Assembly: GCA_947372745.1 (NCBI GenBank)
Contig: CANBUY010000026.1
Location: 1 to 32,309 of the forward strand
Source: Comamonadaceae bacterium
GTDB taxonomy: Bacteria > Pseudomonadota > Gammaproteobacteria > Burkholderiales > Burkholderiaceae_C
Length of the DNA stretch: 32,309 nucleotides
Reading direction: 5' to 3'
Below, one piece after another: positions 30,553-32,309 of this stretch. Position 1 is the first letter of the stretch, and the number at the start of each line of letters is the position of its first letter. Both the position numbers and the translations under genes were made by a program. The notes beneath the pieces were generated by a model. That model saw nothing but the letters and a program-made list of their open reading frames with translations. It was not told where the DNA came from and made no database searches.

Positions 30553-31416
30553 ATGACATTCCTAGACCAACTCCGTGCCGCAGAGCGGCAAAATGACTCC
30601 ATGCTGTGCGTGGGTCTGGACCCCGATCCGGCCAAATTCCCTGCCGCCTTCAAGGGCGACGCCCGCAAAATATTTGACTTTTGCGCTGCCATTGTGGACG
30701 CCACGGCCGATTTGGCCATGGCCTTCAAACCCCAAATAGCCTACTTTGCCGCCCACCGCGCCGAAGACCAGTTGGAGCAGCTGGTGGAGCACATGCGCCG
30801 CACCGCGCCGCAAGTGCCCATTATTCTGGACGCCAAACGCGGCGACATCGGCAGCACCGCCGAGCACTACGCGATTGAGGCCTTTGAACGTTACGGCGCC
30901 GATGCGGTCACGCTCTCGCCCTTTATGGGCTTTGACTCGGTGCAACCTTATTTGAAATACCACGGCAAAGGCGCATTCTTGCTGTGCCGCACCTCCAACC
31001 CCGGTGGCGACGATTTGCAAAACCAGCGCCTGTCCTCGGTCGAGGGCGAACCCTTGCTGTACGAACACATCGCCCGGCTGGCCCAAGGCCCTTGGAATCT
31101 GAACGGTCAACTCGGCCTGGTGGTGGGCGCCACCTACCCCGCAGAGATTGAGCGCGTGCGGGCCGTCGCCCCCACTTTGCCCTTGCTCATCCCGGGCGTC
31201 GGTGCCCAAGGCGGCGACGCTGTGGCCACGGTCAAAGCCGGCTGGCGCGGCATCAAGGCGGCGGCTGGCGTGCCGGGTGACACCCACGCACCCATCATCG
31301 TCAACTCCTCGCGCGCTATTTTGTACGCCTCCCAAGGCGCCGACTTCGCCCAGGCCGCACGCCTGGAGGCGATCAAGACTCGGGACGTGCTGAGGGCGGC
31401 GAAGCAGCAAGCGTAA
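30553..31416 (+). CDS. pyrF: Orotidine 5'-phosphate decarboxylase (type 2)
   Basis: 287 residues from ATG 30553; an in-frame ATG at 30523 lies upstream of the -10 box and is not used in the family. Markers of the long, type 2 OMP decarboxylase are '[14 protein letters not shown]', '[15 protein letters not shown]', '[16 protein letters not shown]' with catalytic Lys95, '[14 protein letters not shown]', and '[11 protein letters not shown]' with '[11 protein letters not shown]' for phosphate binding. It makes UMP from OMP, the last pyrimidine step. A weak hairpin without a T-run covers its stop (31406-31424). Confidence 0.96.
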   Translation: MTFLDQLRAAERQNDSMLCVGLDPDPAKFPAAFKGDARKIFDFCAAIVDATADLAMAFKPQIAYFAAHRAEDQLEQLVEHMRRTAPQVPIILDAKRGDIGSTAEHYAIEAFERYGADAVTLSPFMGFDSVQPYLKYHGKGAFLLCRTSNPGGDDLQNQRLSSVEGEPLLYEHIARLAQGPWNLNGQLGLVVGATYPAEIERVRAVAPTLPLLIPGVGAQGGDAVATVKAGWRGIKAAAGVPGDTHAPIIVNSSRAILYASQGADFAQAARLEAIKTRDVLRAAKQQA

Positions 31417-31484
31417 AGCTTGCTTGCGAAAAATCAACTACGACTTTTCCGGGCTTCCTAGACTGCGTTTTTGGGGAAGTCATC

Positions 31485-32309
31485 ATGGAAAAGAACTGGT
31501 TGAAAAATTACCCACCCGGCGTGGCCGCCGAGGTGGATGTTCATGAATTTGCCTCTTTGAGGGATGTGCTGCGCCGCACCTGCGACCGCTTTGCCGACCT
31601 GCCCGCCTACAGCAACATGGGGGCGACGCTCACCTATGCCGAGCTTGACCAGCACAGTCGCGATTTCGCCGCCTACCTGCAAGACACCCTGAAACTGAAA
31701 CGGGGGGACCGGGTGGCCCTCATGATGCCCAACTTGCTGCAATACCCCGTGGCTTTGTTTGGGGTCTTGCGCGCAGGCATGGTGGTGGTCAATGTCAACC
31801 CGCAGTACACCGCCACTGAGTTAGAACACCAACTAAAAGACTCGGGTGCCGTCGCCATTTTGGTGCTGGAGAATTTTGCCCACACGCTGCAGGAAGTTCT
31901 AAAAAGAAACCCGGCCATGCACCTCACGGTCATCACCACCGAGGTGGGCGACATGTTTCCTGTGGTGAAGGAGTTGCTCACCAATGTGGTGGTCAAGTAC
32001 GTCAAAAAAATGGTGCCCGAATGGGATATTCCAGGCGCTATTGAATTCAACACCACCCTGCGCCAAGGGCATGCACTGCCCCTGCACCATGTGCCCCTAA
32101 GCCACACCGATGTCGCATTTTTGCAGTACACAGGGGGCACTACTGGCGTGGCCAAAGGCGCCATCCTCACGCATGGCAATCTGGTGGCCAATCTGCAGCA
32201 ATTAAGCGGATGGATTGCCCACGACCTGATCAACGGCAAGGAAACCATGGTGTGCCCCTTGCCCCTGTACCATGTGTTTGCACTCACCGCCAGCCTGGTT
32301 TTTTTCAAG
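31485..32309 (+). CDS. fadD: Long-chain fatty acid-CoA ligase, N-terminal part (3' end outside window)
   Basis: The frame from ATG 31485 stays open for 275 codons to the window edge, about half of a normal ~560-residue FadD. GGGGAAG at 31472-31478 is the ribosome-binding site. Close similarity to E. coli FadD is visible: 'KNWLKNYPPGVAAEVD', 'GDRVALMMPNLLQYPVALFG', 'VVVNVNPQYTATELEHQLKD', the AMP-binding P-loop 'LQYTGGTTGVAKGAILTHGN' and 'PLPLYHVFALT'. It activates fatty acids to acyl-CoA for beta-oxidation at the inner membrane. It lies 68 bp after pyrF and is probably transcribed separately. Confidence 0.94.
   Translation, partial: MEKNWLKNYPPGVAAEVDVHEFASLRDVLRRTCDRFADLPAYSNMGATLTYAELDQHSRDFAAYLQDTLKLKRGDRVALMMPNLLQYPVALFGVLRAGMVVVNVNPQYTATELEHQLKDSGAVAILVLENFAHTLQEVLKRNPAMHLTVITTEVGDMFPVVKELLTNVVVKYVKKMVPEWDIPGAIEFNTTLRQGHALPLHHVPLSHTDVAFLQYTGGTTGVAKGAILTHGNLVANLQQLSGWIAHDLINGKETMVCPLPLYHVFALTASLVFFK

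Noticed and set aside
31406..31424. Hairpin AGCAAGC/GCTTGCT over the pyrF stop as a terminator
   Set aside because: No T-run follows and the stem includes coding bases.
1..32309. tRNA, rRNA, CRISPR arrays, riboswitches, prophage genes
   Set aside because: No cloverleaf-like segments, regularly spaced repeats, known riboswitch cores or phage genes were seen by eye; a covariance-model scan was not possible.

Overview
The window reads as chromosomal DNA of a betaproteobacterium, most likely Comamonadaceae (Rhodoferax / Polaromonas / Albidiferax type). The reasons are high GC with short intergenic gaps, the fba-purC-purE-purK-sua5 neighbourhood typical of Burkholderiales, an intracellular PHB depolymerase beside a MaoC-Pta fusion and acetate kinase, a Bug/TTT-type binding protein, a BKACE (DUF849) enzyme, and degenerate 'GCTATT...AGCTGCT' repeats that I associate with this family. 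The genus is inferred from memory; no search was run.

Layout. (1) 1-1259: end of fba, a terminator, then purC. (2) 1269-6689: an accessory block between purC and purE. It holds a LysR regulator divergent from mmsA with a textbook operator, a 975-bp cassette bounded by 103-bp inverted repeats, a toxin-antitoxin module whose toxin is frameshifted, and the chaperedoxin gene cnoX. (3) 6730-9487: purE-purK-sua5, coupled by overlapping stops and starts. (4) 9488-14570: a repeat-bearing intergenic region, then phaZ, ackA, a MaoC-Pta fusion and a small unknown gene on the minus strand. A perfect FNR box and a GGGTWAACCC palindrome lie upstream of the unknown gene, and the palindrome recurs at phaZ. 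(5) 14571-17822: two large plus-strand lipoprotein genes, an alpha/beta hydrolase and an arylsulfotransferase-like protein. (6) 17857-22808: dacB with a SemiSWEET transporter on the minus strand; an EamA transporter and a tsaB-rimI-uracil-DNA-glycosylase operon on the plus strand. (7) 22875-29468: a secreted M20 peptidase and a catabolic cluster of BKACE enzyme, GntR regulator, HbpS/GlcG-like protein, SDR, TTT binding protein, NIPSNAP protein and beta-hydroxyacid dehydrogenase. (8) 29465-32309: a CDF metal exporter, pyrF and the 5' part of fadD.

How genes work together. PhaZ breaks down stored PHB. Pta-AckA converts acetyl-CoA to acetate with ATP gain. The predicted FNR promoter would tie that branch to oxygen limitation, and the shared palindrome would tie it to PHB mobilisation. 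Sua5 and TsaB both serve tRNA t6A synthesis. The 24-29.5 kb cluster looks like uptake plus oxidation of a hydroxy- or keto-acid that ends in BKACE cleavage; its substrate is unknown.

The best candidates for something undescribed are the inverted-repeat cassette (3942-4916), the BKACE/NIPSNAP/hydroxyacid-dehydrogenase cluster, and the FNR-plus-palindrome control of acetate and PHB metabolism. I saw no rRNA, tRNA, CRISPR array, integrase or transposase gene.
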